Shown here piece after piece: positions 34,722 to 43,856 of a stretch of 64,000 nt of DNA. The notes under the pieces were generated by a model. It searched no databases. It was not told where the DNA came from and saw nothing but the letters and a program-made list of their open reading frames with translations. The position numbers were made by a program, and so were the translations under genes. The stretch comes from an uncultured Clostridia bacterium (GTDB lineage: Bacteria; Bacillota; Clostridia; Christensenellales; Borkfalkiaceae), in the NCBI GenBank assembly GCA_947090365.1, contig CAMUNT010000002.1, positions 1-64,000 of the forward strand, written 5' to 3'. Position 1 is the first letter of the stretch, and each line of letters begins with the position of its first letter.

Positions 34722-36818
34722 TTAGTTGAGTTTTTCCAGGAGTTTAAGATCGATACCCTTATCGCCGATTTTTATTATCTCGACTTTTACTGTATCTCCT
34801 ATTTTAACGACGTCCTCCACCTTGTCGACTCGCTTGTCCGAAAGCTTGGAAATATGAATCATTCCGTCCTTACCGGGAGCAAATTCCACGAAAGCGCCGA
34901 AGTTCATAATTCTAACAACGGTTCCCACGAACATATCGCCGACTTCGGGGTCGTGAGCTATACTCATAATGATAGCCTTTGCTTTTTCGGCGTTTTCGAT
35001 AGGACCGACGGTAGATACGTAACCTCTGCCGCTGTCGTCGCTGTTAAATTCGATTTCGGTTCCCGTTTCTTCCATAATCTTCTTGATTACGCAACCCTGT
35101 TTACCGATAACATCGCCGATTTTGTCGGGATTGATTTCAAAGAACAAAATCTTGGGCGCATATTTGGAAAGCGAAGGCGCAACTTCGGGAACGATTTCAA
35201 GCATTTTCGAAAGAATGAACTGTCTTCCCTCGTTTGCCTGATTTATCGCGGTATGCATAATCTCTTCGGAAATACCCTTTATTTTAATATCCATCTGAAT
35301 TGCGGTAATGCCGTTTACGGTTCCCGCAACCTTAAAGTCCATATCACCCAGGAAATCTTCAAGCCCCTGAATGTCGGTTAATACCTTGAATTCTCCCGTT
35401 TCCTGATTTTTGATAAGCCCCATAGCAACGCCCGCAACGGGAGCTTTAATGGGAACGCCTGCATCCATAAGAGCCATTGTTGAACCGCAGACGGAAGCCA
35501 TTGACGACGAACCGTTCGACGACATAATATCGTTTACAACTCTTATTGCGTAAGGGAATGAATTTTCGTCTGGAAGTACGGGAATTAACGCACGCTCCGC
35601 AAGTGCACCGTGTCCGATTTCGCGTCTGCCGGGTGAACGAAGCGCTTTTGCTTCGCCCGTGCAGTAACCGGGGAAGTTATAATGGTGCATATACCTCTTA
35701 CTCGTTTCCTCGTCAAGACCTTCTAATTTTTGCGCATCCGTAAGCATACCGAGCGTACAGGAAGTAAGGGTCTGAGTCTGTCCGCGTGTGAATACGGCCG
35801 AACCGTGTACGCGGGGAAGAACCCCCCTTTCACACCAGATAGGGCGAACGTCTTTAAGTCCTCTTCCGTCGGGACGAATGCCCTTATCGAATATCTTAGC
35901 ACGAACCTTTTCCTTTGTAAGGTAATAAACGCTGTCCTTTATTTCGCGTGTGTTATCGGGATAAATATCGGCAAAATGTGCAAGAATATCGGCTTCCGCC
36001 TCAGCCTGCCTTACCTCTCTTTCCTGTCTGTTGAAAGTTTCGATTGCCCAATCAATTTTCTTGTCTGCGTAGTCGCGAACGGCTTTGTCAAGCTCTTCGG
36101 GAACGTGATAAAGCTCTATCTCTCTCTTGGGTTTACCGACTGCGGGAACTATTTTTTCTTCGATAAATACGCAAATTTTCTTGATTTCTTCGAAACCGAA
36201 AGTAATTGCTCCCACCATTTCGTCGTTGGTAACTTCGTCCGCACCCGCTTCAATCATAAGGATAGCGTCCTTGGTTCCTGCAAGATTTAAGTGTATTTTA
36301 CTATTTTCACGCTGAGCAAGGTCGGGGTTGATAACGTACTTGCCGTCAACGAGTCCGACCACCACCGAACCGGTGGGGCCTGCCCAGGGAATATCGGAAA
36401 TTGCAAGCGCTATTGACGAGCCTATCATTGCAAGGGGTTCGGGTGAAACGTCGGGCTCAACCGAAATTGCCTGCGCAATAACTACCACGTCATTGAAAAG
36501 TCCCTTAGGGAACAGAGGACGCAGAGGCCTATCGATAAGCCTCGAAGTTAAAATTGCCTTATCGCTCGCCCTGCCCTCGCGCTTTTTAAACCCGCCGGGA
36601 ATTTTACCGATTGAATACATTTTCTCTTCATAATCAACTTGAAGAGGGAAAAAGTCCATCCCCTCGCGCGGTGACGCCGACATACATACCGACACCATTA
36701 CCGCGGTTTCGCCACAACGAACCAGGCATGCGCCGTTAGCCTGTTCGGCATACTTGCCCGTTTCAACGACGACTTCGCGTCCGCCTACCGTAAAGCTGAA
36801 TTGTTTGTAATTTGTCAT
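34722..36818 (-). CDS. pnp: Polyribonucleotide nucleotidyltransferase (PNPase)
   Basis: This trimeric 3'-5' phosphorolytic exoribonuclease of 698 residues carries two RNase PH domains, the KH domain (about 560-615, with KIGDVIGKQGCVIKKIMEETG) and the S1 domain at the C-terminus (MFVGTVVRIMNFGAFVEFAPGKDGMIHIS). The second RNase PH domain holds DGRGLKDVRPIWCERGVLPRVHGSAVF and SDGSS-like loop residues in MSSNGSSSMASVCG. It lies downstream of rpsO, the usual order. A strong GGAG-type site precedes the ATG. Confidence 0.97.
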   Translation of the reverse strand: MTNYKQFSFTVGGREVVVETGKYAEQANGACLVRCGETAVMVSVCMSASPREGMDFFPLQVDYEEKMYSIGKIPGGFKKREGRASDKAILTSRLIDRPLRPLFPKGLFNDVVVIAQAISVEPDVSPEPLAMIGSSIALAISDIPWAGPTGSVVVGLVDGKYVINPDLAQRENSKIHLNLAGTKDAILMIEAGADEVTNDEMVGAITFGFEEIKKICVFIEEKIVPAVGKPKREIELYHVPEELDKAVRDYADKKIDWAIETFNRQEREVRQAEAEADILAHFADIYPDNTREIKDSVYYLTKEKVRAKIFDKGIRPDGRGLKDVRPIWCERGVLPRVHGSAVFTRGQTQTLTSCTLGMLTDAQKLEGLDEETSKRYMHHYNFPGYCTGEAKALRSPGRREIGHGALAERALIPVLPDENSFPYAIRVVNDIMSSNGSSSMASVCGSTMALMDAGVPIKAPVAGVAMGLIKNQETGEFKVLTDIQGLEDFLGDMDFKVAGTVNGITAIQMDIKIKGISEEIMHTAINQANEGRQFILSKMLEIVPEVAPSLSKYAPKILFFEINPDKIGDVIGKQGCVIKKIMEETGTEIEFNSDDSGRGYVSTVGPIENAEKAKAIIMSIAHDPEVGDMFVGTVVRIMNFGAFVEFAPGKDGMIHISKLSDKRVDKVEDVVKIGDTVKVEIIKIGDKGIDLKLLEKLN

Positions 36819-36881
36819 TTTTTACTCCTTTCCTGTCTGTTCTTGTGCCTGCAACGCCCGTTACAGACGGTTTAATTATTA

Positions 36882-36911
36882 AAAAAGAGCGAGATACACC
36901 CCGCCCTTTTT
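36882..36911 (-). terminator. Terminator/attenuator hairpin between rpsO and pnp
   Basis: Arms 36882-36891 and 36902-36911 with one G-T pair and six T after it on the minus strand. It is placed 4 bp beyond the rpsO stop. Readthrough would feed pnp. Confidence 0.8.
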
Positions 36912-36915
36912 AAAT

Positions 36916-37170
36916 TTACTTTCTCAAATTCAAAGCAGCAATAATAGCACGATATCTTTCAATATCTTTGCTCTTTAAATAGTCCAAAAGTCCGCGACGG
37001 CGACCTACCATTTTAAGAAGTCCGCGACGCGAATGATTGTCGTGAATATGCTCTTTAAGATGCTCGTTCAAGTGATTAATTCTTTCGGTTAAAAGAGCAA
37101 TCTGAACTTCGGGTGAACCGGTGTCGCCTTCCTTTAAAGCATATTTTGCAATGATTTCTGCCTTTTCCAT
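36916..37170 (-). CDS. rpsO: 30S ribosomal protein S15
   Basis: This primary 16S rRNA-binding protein of 84 residues is slightly shorter than the usual 89 at the N-terminus. The conserved core [50 protein letters not shown] is intact. A very strong AGGAGG lies 9 bp before the ATG. It is followed by pnp after a hairpin, and its leader contains a folded RNA that may be the S15 autoregulatory site. Confidence 0.97.
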   Translation of the reverse strand: MEKAEIIAKYALKEGDTGSPEVQIALLTERINHLNEHLKEHIHDNHSRRGLLKMVGRRRGLLDYLKSKDIERYRAIIAALNLRK

Positions 37171-37202
37171 TTAATTTATCCTCCTATGGAATATTTGCGG
37201 GA

Positions 37203-37237
37203 ACAAAGCAAGCCGTTGAGTCCTCGAACCGCTTTGT
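37203..37237 (-). promoter_or_regulatory. Candidate S15 autoregulatory leader hairpin
   Basis: The rpsO leader contains ACAAAGC and GCTTTGT (7-bp outer stem) enclosing a shorter GTT..AAC helix. It lies between the promoter and the ribosome binding site. S15 is known to repress its own translation through structured leaders that differ between bacterial groups, so this is a candidate by position rather than by sequence match. Confidence 0.5.
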
Positions 37238-37252
37238 ATCCGTAACGGAAAT

Positions 37253-37281
37253 ATAATACCATACTTGTATAAAAATAGCAA
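37253..37281 (-). promoter_or_regulatory. rpsO sigma-A promoter
   Basis: TTGCTA (37276-37281), 17 bp, TATTAT (37253-37258). The predicted leader is about 75 nt. Confidence 0.65.
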
Positions 37282-37346
37282 ACGATTTGCACATACTTAA
37301 CAAATTTTATTTAACGGAGAATTTTTAAACTGACAGAATTTACTTG

Positions 37347-37375
37347 TTGCGTTTTTTATTAATTTGATATATACT
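37347..37375 (+). promoter_or_regulatory. Promoter of the 6S RNA gene
   Basis: TTGCGT (37347-37352), 17 bp, TATACT (37370-37375). The predicted start near 37381 coincides with the first base of the closing stem of the RNA. Confidence 0.7.
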
Positions 37376-37380
37376 AAAAA

Positions 37381-37567
37381 CAGGGTCTGCAGTGTTCGTG
37401 GTATGAGAAATGCGTAATCCACAAAGTAATTTACGGGAGTGAGCCGTTCGTGAAAATAGGCAAGGTCTGTTTAACGGAAAGTCTGACGTTTCACCTCGCC
37501 ACACCCACCTGCGAGAAGCGGGTTAATACTTTTTCATATCACGGCACAGGCGGATTCTTATTTTTTT
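37381..37567 (+). ncRNA. ssrS: 6S RNA
   Basis: A transcript of about 187 nt that folds like 6S RNA, the regulator that mimics an open promoter and binds the sigma-A holoenzyme. Its 5' part GTCTGC-A-GTG-TTC-GTGGTATGAGAAA pairs with the 3' part TTTTTCATATCAC-GG-CAC-GA-GGCGG, a closing stem with the usual small internal loops. A large central bubble follows, whose 3' side can form the small hairpin CCTGC/GCGGG. A terminal stem begins with GGGAGTG pairing CACACCC. The wobble pairs fit only the plus strand. A promoter lies upstream, and a T-run (37559-37567) follows the closing stem, which acts as terminator. A short frame on the same strand is spurious. Confidence 0.8.
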
Positions 37568-37606
37568 GCAATTCCCGCACCGGAAAAGCCGACAGAAAAA
37601 GGTGCG

Positions 37607-37693
37607 TAAAAAAAGAAGAGCCGAAACAATCGACTCCTCCCCTTATCTATTATTATGTAGCTTTTCCGCCACGAGTAATAGCAATATTAATTT
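37607..37693 (-). ncRNA. Candidate small RNA or 3' end of the rpoD operon
   Basis: On the minus strand a good promoter (TTGACA at 37723-37728, 17 bp, TATATT at 37700-37705) is followed after about 55 nt by a 10-bp hairpin (37615-37624 with 37630-37639) and seven T. This would make a terminated transcript of about 87 nt without an open frame, pointing at the end of the 6S gene. Alternatively the hairpin is simply the terminator of the dgt-rpoD operon 115 bp upstream. Confidence 0.4.
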
Positions 37694-37699
37694 TGTTAT

Positions 37700-37728
37700 A
37701 ATATATCATTAATTGTTAATTTTGTCAA
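37700..37728 (-). promoter_or_regulatory. Sigma-A-type promoter facing the 6S gene
   Basis: TTGACA (37723-37728), 17 bp, TATATT (37700-37705) on the minus strand. It would start a transcript near 37693. Confidence 0.55.
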
Positions 37729-37753
37729 CGTATTTACGCAGTAAAACCAAAAT

Positions 37754-38455
37754 TTATTCTTTATATAAAAATCTGTGACAGTTTTCGCACTCGGTAACCT
37801 CGCCTTGTGCGATTTTTTCTTTCCCGGCAATCGACAGCTCCATTCCGCATTTTGAACATCGGTCTCCCGCGACCGCGCAGATTATGGGAAAAATGCGCTC
37901 GCTCCGCTTATTTTCATAGCGCTTGAAGACTTCCGTCGGAATATCCTTCGCAAGCTTTTCAAGCTCCTTTTTTATAGCCTCCATTTCTGCAAGTTTATTT
38001 GTCTTATACTCCTTATAAACGGCAGTAAATTCGGCATATTGCTTCTGAACGGCAATAGTCTTCTTTTTCAGAGCCTTGTACTCTTCGTCGGCATTCTTTA
38101 TAGTCTTTGAAAGCGCGTTTATTTCCGCCTTTAATGACTTCAATTTTTCTTGCAGCTGAGTTGCGTTTTTCTTATAGAATGCAATATCCGCGCCTTCGCC
38201 CACCAAATCGTCGAGATTTTCAAATTCTTTAAGCGTTTCGGCTATTTCCTCATACTTCTTGCTTATTTTCTGCAAATCAGTCTCGATTTCACGTGCCTTT
38301 GCGTCCATAGCTTCAAGCTTTTCGGGCGCTTTGTTAAGAAAGCTTTTACTCTGCGAATAATTTTTATATTCTTCAGAGCTTACCGCTTCGCGCTCGATTT
38401 TAAGAAGCTTCGAATCCTCTTCCTGATATTTAAGTAACTGTTCAATCTGCGTCAT
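37754..38455 (-). CDS. Coiled-coil zinc-ribbon protein (COG1579 type)
   Basis: A 233-residue protein consisting of a long antiparallel coiled coil (about 10-180, rich in Lys, Glu and Ala) and a C-terminal C4 zinc ribbon (DRCSKCGMEL with TECENCHRFLY). Homologues are widespread and often lie next to a Nif3/DUF34 gene, as here. A nucleic-acid-related or chaperone-like role has been proposed for relatives, but none is established. It is the last gene of the dgt-dnaG-rpoD operon, 17 bp after the Nif3 gene. Confidence 0.88.
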   Translation of the reverse strand: MTQIEQLLKYQEEDSKLLKIEREAVSSEEYKNYSQSKSFLNKAPEKLEAMDAKAREIETDLQKISKKYEEIAETLKEFENLDDLVGEGADIAFYKKNATQLQEKLKSLKAEINALSKTIKNADEEYKALKKKTIAVQKQYAEFTAVYKEYKTNKLAEMEAIKKELEKLAKDIPTEVFKRYENKRSERIFPIICAVAGDRCSKCGMELSIAGKEKIAQGEVTECENCHRFLYKE

Positions 38456-38472
38456 AATAACTCCTTTACCTT

Positions 38473-39240
38473 TTAAAGCAAATCCTTATCGGCAAAAAAT
38501 GCCGTAGGAATTGAAAAATCAGTTGATATTTTTGTATATATTTTATTGAAACCGTAATTTTCCGCCGAATAATGCGTCAGATGAATTACGTTTATTCCCA
38601 TTCCCAAAAGTCCCGCTATTTCGTGGTGCTTCATATCGGAAGATACGAAAACGTCTGCCCCGCGCGATTTTGCAAACGCTATTGCGTTATTATCACATCC
38701 CGCACCGCAAAATGAAGCGATTTTCTTAACCTGCCTGTCTGCGCCGTAGAACAGCGCGCGCTCGGTATTGAAGTTCGTACGCACTGACTTTTCAAGTTCG
38801 CTGAACTTTATAGCGTTCACGCTGTAAACTCTTCCGTATCCGCCGTCGGGAATATCCGCAAGAATTTCCGCTTTTTCGCCACCCAGCCCGCGCATTAAAT
38901 AATAATCTATACCCGCAGGTGCAGAGTCGAAATTAAGATGCATTGAAATGACCGAAATTCCCGAACGCAAACAAGTCCCTATCGTATCATCGGCCGATAT
39001 TCGCGAAATTCCGCCGTAAATTGCAGGATGATGCGTAACTATAAGGTTAAACCCGCGTTTTTTTGCCTCCTCAATCGCTTTAAACGATAAATCAAGCGAA
39101 AAAAGCGCACCCGTTATTTCTTGCTTGCAGTCAATTATAATACCGCTATTGTCGTACATCTTGTATTTCCTGCAAAACTCGTCGGAAAGTGCAATCGGTG
39201 CAACCTCTTCAAGCTTATCTAATATTTCTTCCAGCTTCAC
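38473..39240 (-). CDS. Nif3-like dinuclear metal centre protein (DUF34)
   Basis: This 255-residue member of the Nif3/YqfO family forms hexamers with a two-metal site. Ligand residues are visible in VTHHPAIYGG (about 68-77), in MHLNFDSAPAGID and near the C-terminus in SSDMKHHEIAG and HLTHYSAENYG. It is the short form, lacking the PII-like insert found in Bacillus YqfO. A GTP cyclohydrolase-like or metal-insertion role has been discussed for the family, but the function is unsettled. It begins 26 bp inside trmK, so translation is coupled. Confidence 0.92.
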   Translation of the reverse strand: MKLEEILDKLEEVAPIALSDEFCRKYKMYDNSGIIIDCKQEITGALFSLDLSFKAIEEAKKRGFNLIVTHHPAIYGGISRISADDTIGTCLRSGISVISMHLNFDSAPAGIDYYLMRGLGGEKAEILADIPDGGYGRVYSVNAIKFSELEKSVRTNFNTERALFYGADRQVKKIASFCGAGCDNNAIAFAKSRGADVFVSSDMKHHEIAGLLGMGINVIHLTHYSAENYGFNKIYTKISTDFSIPTAFFADKDLL

Positions 39241-39874
39241 CTTTTAAAACCTCTTCAATTTGTTTTATCTGACGCATCAAATCCCGACGGCTGTCAGCTG
39301 ACATTTTATTTAATAAATAACTCTTCTTTTTTGCCAGTTCTTTGCTTAAATATTCGTAAAAAACAGGATTATCCAGACTGTCTTTTCCGTAAAGCAACTG
39401 CTCTTTACCGTATTTCTGCGCCATACCCTTCATTCCCGAAATTATAAAATAATACTTTTTTCCGTCAGTAAAAATATCGTCCGTTCCGATAAAGCAATCG
39501 TTTTCAAGCAAAAACTTACGCAAAGCGCCGGCATTTTTCATAGGCTGAAACACGAACGACTTCGGTATAAATCCTTCGGAAAGAATTTTTATTATCTCTT
39601 CTCCTCCGATACCCGCAATTAAAACACAATCCACTTCACGTCCGATTTGTTTCAATCCGTCACAGCAGACGGCTCGGCATTTATTCGCCGATATGTAATC
39701 CGCAAGCAATATTTCGGCTTTTTTTAAACACTTCTCGCTTATATCGGAAACTACTGCGCTATCGCACAGGCCGTTTTTCAGCATATACTTGGCAACGTAG
39801 CCGTGATCGCAGGCCACGTCCGCAAAAATTTTGCACCGAGGAAGATACGAACAGAGTTTACTAATTCTGTCCAT
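39215..39874 (-). CDS. trmK: tRNA (adenine22-N1)-methyltransferase TrmK
   Basis: This Rossmann-fold methyltransferase of 219 residues makes m1A22 in bacterial tRNA. The SAM-binding motif reads DVACDHGYVAKYMLKNG (about 19-35), and IAGIGGEEIIKIL is the next conserved loop. The C-terminal coiled coil is present. It starts within the rpoD stop (TGATG), the same order rpoD-trmK-nif3 as in Bacillus. Confidence 0.93.
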   Translation of the reverse strand: MDRISKLCSYLPRCKIFADVACDHGYVAKYMLKNGLCDSAVVSDISEKCLKKAEILLADYISANKCRAVCCDGLKQIGREVDCVLIAGIGGEEIIKILSEGFIPKSFVFQPMKNAGALRKFLLENDCFIGTDDIFTDGKKYYFIISGMKGMAQKYGKEQLLYGKDSLDNPVFYEYLSKELAKKKSYLLNKMSADSRRDLMRQIKQIEEVLKGEAGRNIR

Positions 39875-40932
39875 CAGGTATCGAGAAAATCGCGTAAATG
39901 CTTGGAACGCGAAGGATGACGAAGTTTTCTGAGTGCTTTTGCCTCAATCTGCCTGATACGCTCACGTGTAACGTTAAATTCGCGGCCCACCTCTTCCAGT
40001 GTCCTAGGCCTGCCGTCGTCGACGCCGTAGCGCAGTCTTAATACCTTTTCCTCGCGCGGAGTAAGGCTGTTTAATACCACTAAAAGAGTTTCTTTCAGCA
40101 TAGTGGTAGAAACCCTGTCCGACGGAGTTTCGCTCGATTCGTCCTCAACGAAATCGCCGAGATGACTGTCCTCTTCCTCGCCGATAGGGGTTTCCAAAGA
40201 TACGGGATCCTGTGCAATCTTCTGTATTTCGCGCACACGCTCTTCGCTGATATGCATTTCTTCGGCAATTTCGGCAGGAGTAGGTTCTCTGCCTAGCTTC
40301 TGCAACAGCACGCGGGAAACGCGCGTAAGCTTATTAATGGTTTCTACCATGTGTACGGGGATACGAATAGTCCTTGCCTGATCAGCAATGGCGCGGGTAA
40401 TTGCCTGTCTTATCCACCAAGTTGCATAGGTTGAGAATTTAAAGCCTTTTTGATAGTCGAACTTGTCCACTGCCTTCATAAGACCCAGATTTCCTTCCTG
40501 AATTAAGTCGAGGAAAAGCATACCTCTGCCGACGTATCTCTTTGCAATAGATACAACGAGGCGAAGGTTTGCCTCTGAAAGTTTTTTCTTTGCAGACTCG
40601 TCCCCCTCCTGTATTCTGCGGGCAAGCTCGATTTCATCATCGGTAGAAAGAAGCGGAACTCGGCCTATATCTTTAAGATACATTTTGACGGGATCGTCAA
40701 GTCCTATATCCAAAAGCGCCTGCTCGTACAGCTCCTTGTCACGCTCGGTTTCGTCGATTATCTGTATTCCCGATTCGGCAATAGATTTATAAACAAAGTC
40801 CATCTGCGTGGGCGTAGTTTCGTATTTTTCCATTATGTCGCAAAGTGCGTTTGTGGTAATACTGCCCTTCGTTCCGTAATTGTCGATAATCTGTTTTAAA
40901 ATTTCATTCAGCTTCTGTTCGGATAAACTCAT
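39874..40932 (-). CDS. rpoD: Primary sigma factor SigA/RpoD
   Basis: This is the housekeeping sigma factor of 352 residues. Region 1.2 to 2.4 includes [74 protein letters not shown] (core binding and -10 recognition), and region 4.2 includes [29 protein letters not shown] (-35 recognition). It lacks the large insert of proteobacterial RpoD. It overlaps dnaG by ATGA. The promoters in this window match its TTGACA/TATAAT preference. Confidence 0.98.
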   Translation of the reverse strand: MSLSEQKLNEILKQIIDNYGTKGSITTNALCDIMEKYETTPTQMDFVYKSIAESGIQIIDETERDKELYEQALLDIGLDDPVKMYLKDIGRVPLLSTDDEIELARRIQEGDESAKKKLSEANLRLVVSIAKRYVGRGMLFLDLIQEGNLGLMKAVDKFDYQKGFKFSTYATWWIRQAITRAIADQARTIRIPVHMVETINKLTRVSRVLLQKLGREPTPAEIAEEMHISEERVREIQKIAQDPVSLETPIGEEEDSHLGDFVEDESSETPSDRVSTTMLKETLLVVLNSLTPREEKVLRLRYGVDDGRPRTLEEVGREFNVTRERIRQIEAKALRKLRHPSRSKHLRDFLDT

Positions 40933-42719
40933 TTTATATCTCCGCTCTTTAATTTCTTCTTTTGCCGGGTAAGCTCTAAAATATTTTTTAATATTTCATT
41001 CCTAAGTAAAACATCACTTTCATTGTTAGCCTGCGTCTGTAATGCGTCTATTTTTTTATCCAAATCGTATATTTTCAGTTTTTTGATACAGTCGTAAAAG
41101 TAATCTTCGTTTACCTGTCCCGAAAGACGGCTTCCGTCGCTGAAATCGAGTATTCGGCACAGCTCTTCGTATTCGGGAGTATTTTCGTCGAAAAACTCAA
41201 ACAGCTCGGCCGGCTGAATCCGCTCTTCAAGCAGTTTTTTCGATTTCAGATAATTTGCGATAATGGAATGGACGTCGTTGCAGAACGGAATTTCAGAAAT
41301 ATCTCCTTCTGCATATTTCGCGCCGAAAAGATAAGCCGAAACCACGAAACGGGAAGCTTTGACTGTAACCGAGGAGCTGTCCTTGCGCACAGTTTCGCTT
41401 TTGGGAACGGCGGTCTCCTTTACGGGTGCAGACCGCAAATCGCGGCTTAAAGATTCATACGTTATTCCTGTCTTGTCGCGCAGTTTCTTTAACAGTTCTT
41501 CCTGTTCGGATGCGCTTTCCGACGTTTTGACTATTTTTATAGCTTCGATAACGAATTTGCGCTTTTCATCGGCACGAGACATATCGAAGTTTTTTTCAAG
41601 TACGGAAAGTTTATAATCAATAAACGGCATAGCCGAATTCAGACACTGCCTATAACCGTCTGTTCCCCGTTGCTTTATCACGTCGTCGGGATCAAGTCCT
41701 TCCGGAAGAGGCACGACTTTAACGTTGATTCCCTCGTCTTTGAGAATTTCAAGACCGCGCATATTCGCTTTTTGCCCTGCGCCGTCGCCGTCATAGCTTA
41801 TAAGTACGGAATCGGCATAACGCTTCAAAAGCCTTGCCTGCTCCTGCGTGAGTGAAGTACCCATACTTGCTACTACGTTTTTAAACCCGGCCTGATACAG
41901 CGAAAGAGTATCCATATACCCTTCAACCATAATCACTTCTTTTATAGTTTGAGTTTTTCTCAACTTTTTTAAAAGATTAATATTATAAAGAGTTTTGCTC
42001 TTATTGAAAAGAACGGTTTCCTTGGTATTTTTATACTTTGCAAAATCGGTCTTTTTAAGTACCCTTCCGCCGAACGCCACAACCTCGTCCATTGCATTGA
42101 TGACGGGGAATATAAGTCTTCCTCCCTGCGCATCGATAAGTCTGCCGTCTACTTCGTTGACTGTTCCGCTGTCAATAATATCCTGTTTAGAATAGCCCTT
42201 CGACAGCAGAAATTTAGGCAAATCGTTAAAATTCAGACTTGCACCGAGACCGAACGTCCGGACTATATTCGACGGTATCTGCCGCTTTAAAATGTATTCC
42301 ACGTGCGCGTCGGCTTTACCCGAATTAAGATTATTTAGGTAAAAGTGCGCGCAATCGTTCATTATTTTAAGAAGCGCGTCGCGCTTTCTTTTAAGCTCTG
42401 CAGTTTTCTGATTATCAAACCCCGTCTGAGGCATCTGCAGACCTGCACGCTCGGAAAGCAGTTTTACGGCGTCCATAAAATCTATGTTTTCCATTTCGCG
42501 GACGAATTTGATCACGTCGCCCGACTCACCGCACCCGAAACAATGATAGTACTGATCTGTTTCATTTATGGCAAAGGAGGGCGTTTTTTCGTGGTGAAAC
42601 GGACAGCAAGCCCAATAGCTTCCGCCCCGTCTGTCCAAAGTGACGTAACTGCCCGCAACATCTACAATATTTAGTTTTTCCTTTAAAGTTATCAAAAACT
42701 CTTGCAGTGCAGTTGCCAT
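40929..42719 (-). CDS. dnaG: DNA primase DnaG
   Basis: This is the primase of the replisome, 596 residues. The N-terminal CHC2 zinc finger contains [11 protein letters not shown] and [12 protein letters not shown] (about 38-65). The TOPRIM core has [15 protein letters not shown] and [12 protein letters not shown] with the metal-binding acidic residues. The C-terminal helicase-binding domain is helical. It lies 6 bp after dgt and overlaps rpoD by 4 bp, the classic macromolecular synthesis arrangement. Confidence 0.97.
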   Translation of the reverse strand: MATALQEFLITLKEKLNIVDVAGSYVTLDRRGGSYWACCPFHHEKTPSFAINETDQYYHCFGCGESGDVIKFVREMENIDFMDAVKLLSERAGLQMPQTGFDNQKTAELKRKRDALLKIMNDCAHFYLNNLNSGKADAHVEYILKRQIPSNIVRTFGLGASLNFNDLPKFLLSKGYSKQDIIDSGTVNEVDGRLIDAQGGRLIFPVINAMDEVVAFGGRVLKKTDFAKYKNTKETVLFNKSKTLYNINLLKKLRKTQTIKEVIMVEGYMDTLSLYQAGFKNVVASMGTSLTQEQARLLKRYADSVLISYDGDGAGQKANMRGLEILKDEGINVKVVPLPEGLDPDDVIKQRGTDGYRQCLNSAMPFIDYKLSVLEKNFDMSRADEKRKFVIEAIKIVKTSESASEQEELLKKLRDKTGITYESLSRDLRSAPVKETAVPKSETVRKDSSSVTVKASRFVVSAYLFGAKYAEGDISEIPFCNDVHSIIANYLKSKKLLEERIQPAELFEFFDENTPEYEELCRILDFSDGSRLSGQVNEDYFYDCIKKLKIYDLDKKIDALQTQANNESDVLLRNEILKNILELTRQKKKLKSGDIK

Positions 42720-42725
42720 AAATAT

Positions 42726-43742
42726 TTAATCTAAAAAAGTCCAGCCCTTAGGCACGAATATACTGTTAAACTTAAAAACCGCGTATCTGTCCGTCATCGA
42801 AGATATATAATCGCAAACTACCTGTTCGCGCGGAAATTTATCAAGCAGGGAAATATACGTTTGAGGCATCTCTTTGCAGTTTTCGATAAAATACGAGTAC
42901 ATTTCTGTAAGCATTCTTTCAGCCTTTTCTTCCTCGCTTTTGGCCGTACTGCTGTAATAGACCCTTTTAAACATAAACGCGCGAAGCTTTTCGCTTGCCT
43001 CTTCAACGAACTTATCCATTTTAACGTCGTTTTTGCCGTTTGAATTATTGTAAATCGAAGTTATGGCGGTGTTAATGCGTTGCTTCGAAGTATTTCCAAG
43101 CACTTCGATAATTTCTTTGGGAATATCGTCGACAGAAAGAATTCCCGCGCGGACAGCGTCGTCCAGATCGTGGTTTATATAAGCAATTCTATCTGCAAGC
43201 GAAACACATTTACCTTCAAGCGTTACGGGCTTACCGCTCTTTTTGTGGTTTAAAATCCCGTCGCGCACCTCAAAAGTGAGGTTCAACCCCCTGCCATCTT
43301 TTTCTAAAACGTCCACAACGCGCAACGACTGAACGTTATGCTCGAACCCGGCAGGATTAAGTCTGTTTAATATCCGCTCTCCGCTGTGACCGAATGGCGT
43401 ATGACCTAAATCGTGTCCCAGTGCGATAGCTTCGGCAAGATCCTCGTTAAGCGACAAGGCGCGCGCAATACTGCGCGAAATCTGAGCCACGTCCAGCGTG
43501 TGCGTAAGGCGGGTTATGTAATGGTCGCCTTGCGGTGAAAAGAAAACCTGCGTTTTGTTCTTTAATCTTCTGAACGACTTACAATAAATAAGCCTGTCCC
43601 TGTCGCGCTGAAAATCGGTGCGCATTGCGCACGGTTCCTCTTCACGCGCTCTTCCGCGCGTGTTCTCGGAAAGTACTGCATATGGCGACAAAAACGCCTT
43701 TTCAATCTGATAGGTCTTTTCTTTAAGTGAAAAATTTTTCAT
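42726..43742 (-). CDS. dgt: Deoxyguanosinetriphosphate triphosphohydrolase-like protein
   Basis: This HD-domain nucleotide hydrolase of 338 residues splits dNTPs to nucleosides and triphosphate. The HD site is visible as RLTHTLDVAQ (first His), GHDLGHTPFGHSGE (the HD pair) and a late Asp in LADRIAYINHDLDD. The N-terminal segment RDRDRLIYCKSFRRLKNKTQVF is typical of the family. It is first in the operon before dnaG, so dNTP control and priming are co-expressed. A TATAAT sits 9 bp upstream of the ATG, and a usable AAGG lies in between. Confidence 0.92.
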   Translation of the reverse strand: MKNFSLKEKTYQIEKAFLSPYAVLSENTRGRAREEEPCAMRTDFQRDRDRLIYCKSFRRLKNKTQVFFSPQGDHYITRLTHTLDVAQISRSIARALSLNEDLAEAIALGHDLGHTPFGHSGERILNRLNPAGFEHNVQSLRVVDVLEKDGRGLNLTFEVRDGILNHKKSGKPVTLEGKCVSLADRIAYINHDLDDAVRAGILSVDDIPKEIIEVLGNTSKQRINTAITSIYNNSNGKNDVKMDKFVEEASEKLRAFMFKRVYYSSTAKSEEEKAERMLTEMYSYFIENCKEMPQTYISLLDKFPREQVVCDYISSMTDRYAVFKFNSIFVPKGWTFLD

Positions 43743-43803
43743 TACCTTATTATTATACGAAAAAAAATTATTTTTTCCTTTTTTTTATCGAATAAAGTAA
43801 AAA

Positions 43804-43834
43804 ATACCGCTTACGAACAATCTGAAAGCGGTAT
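43804..43834 (-). terminator. Terminator of the aro operon
   Basis: Arms ATACCGCTT (43804-43812) and AAGCGGTAT (43826-43834), followed on the minus strand by six T. It lies about 23 bp beyond the SDR stop codon. Confidence 0.9.
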
Positions 43835-43856
43835 CTTATTAAACTATGTTACATAT

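Noticed and set aside
37450..37701. An open frame of 83 residues on the plus strand
   Set aside because: It overlaps the 6S RNA, and its codons follow RNA stems. Its composition is not protein-like and it has no ribosome binding site.
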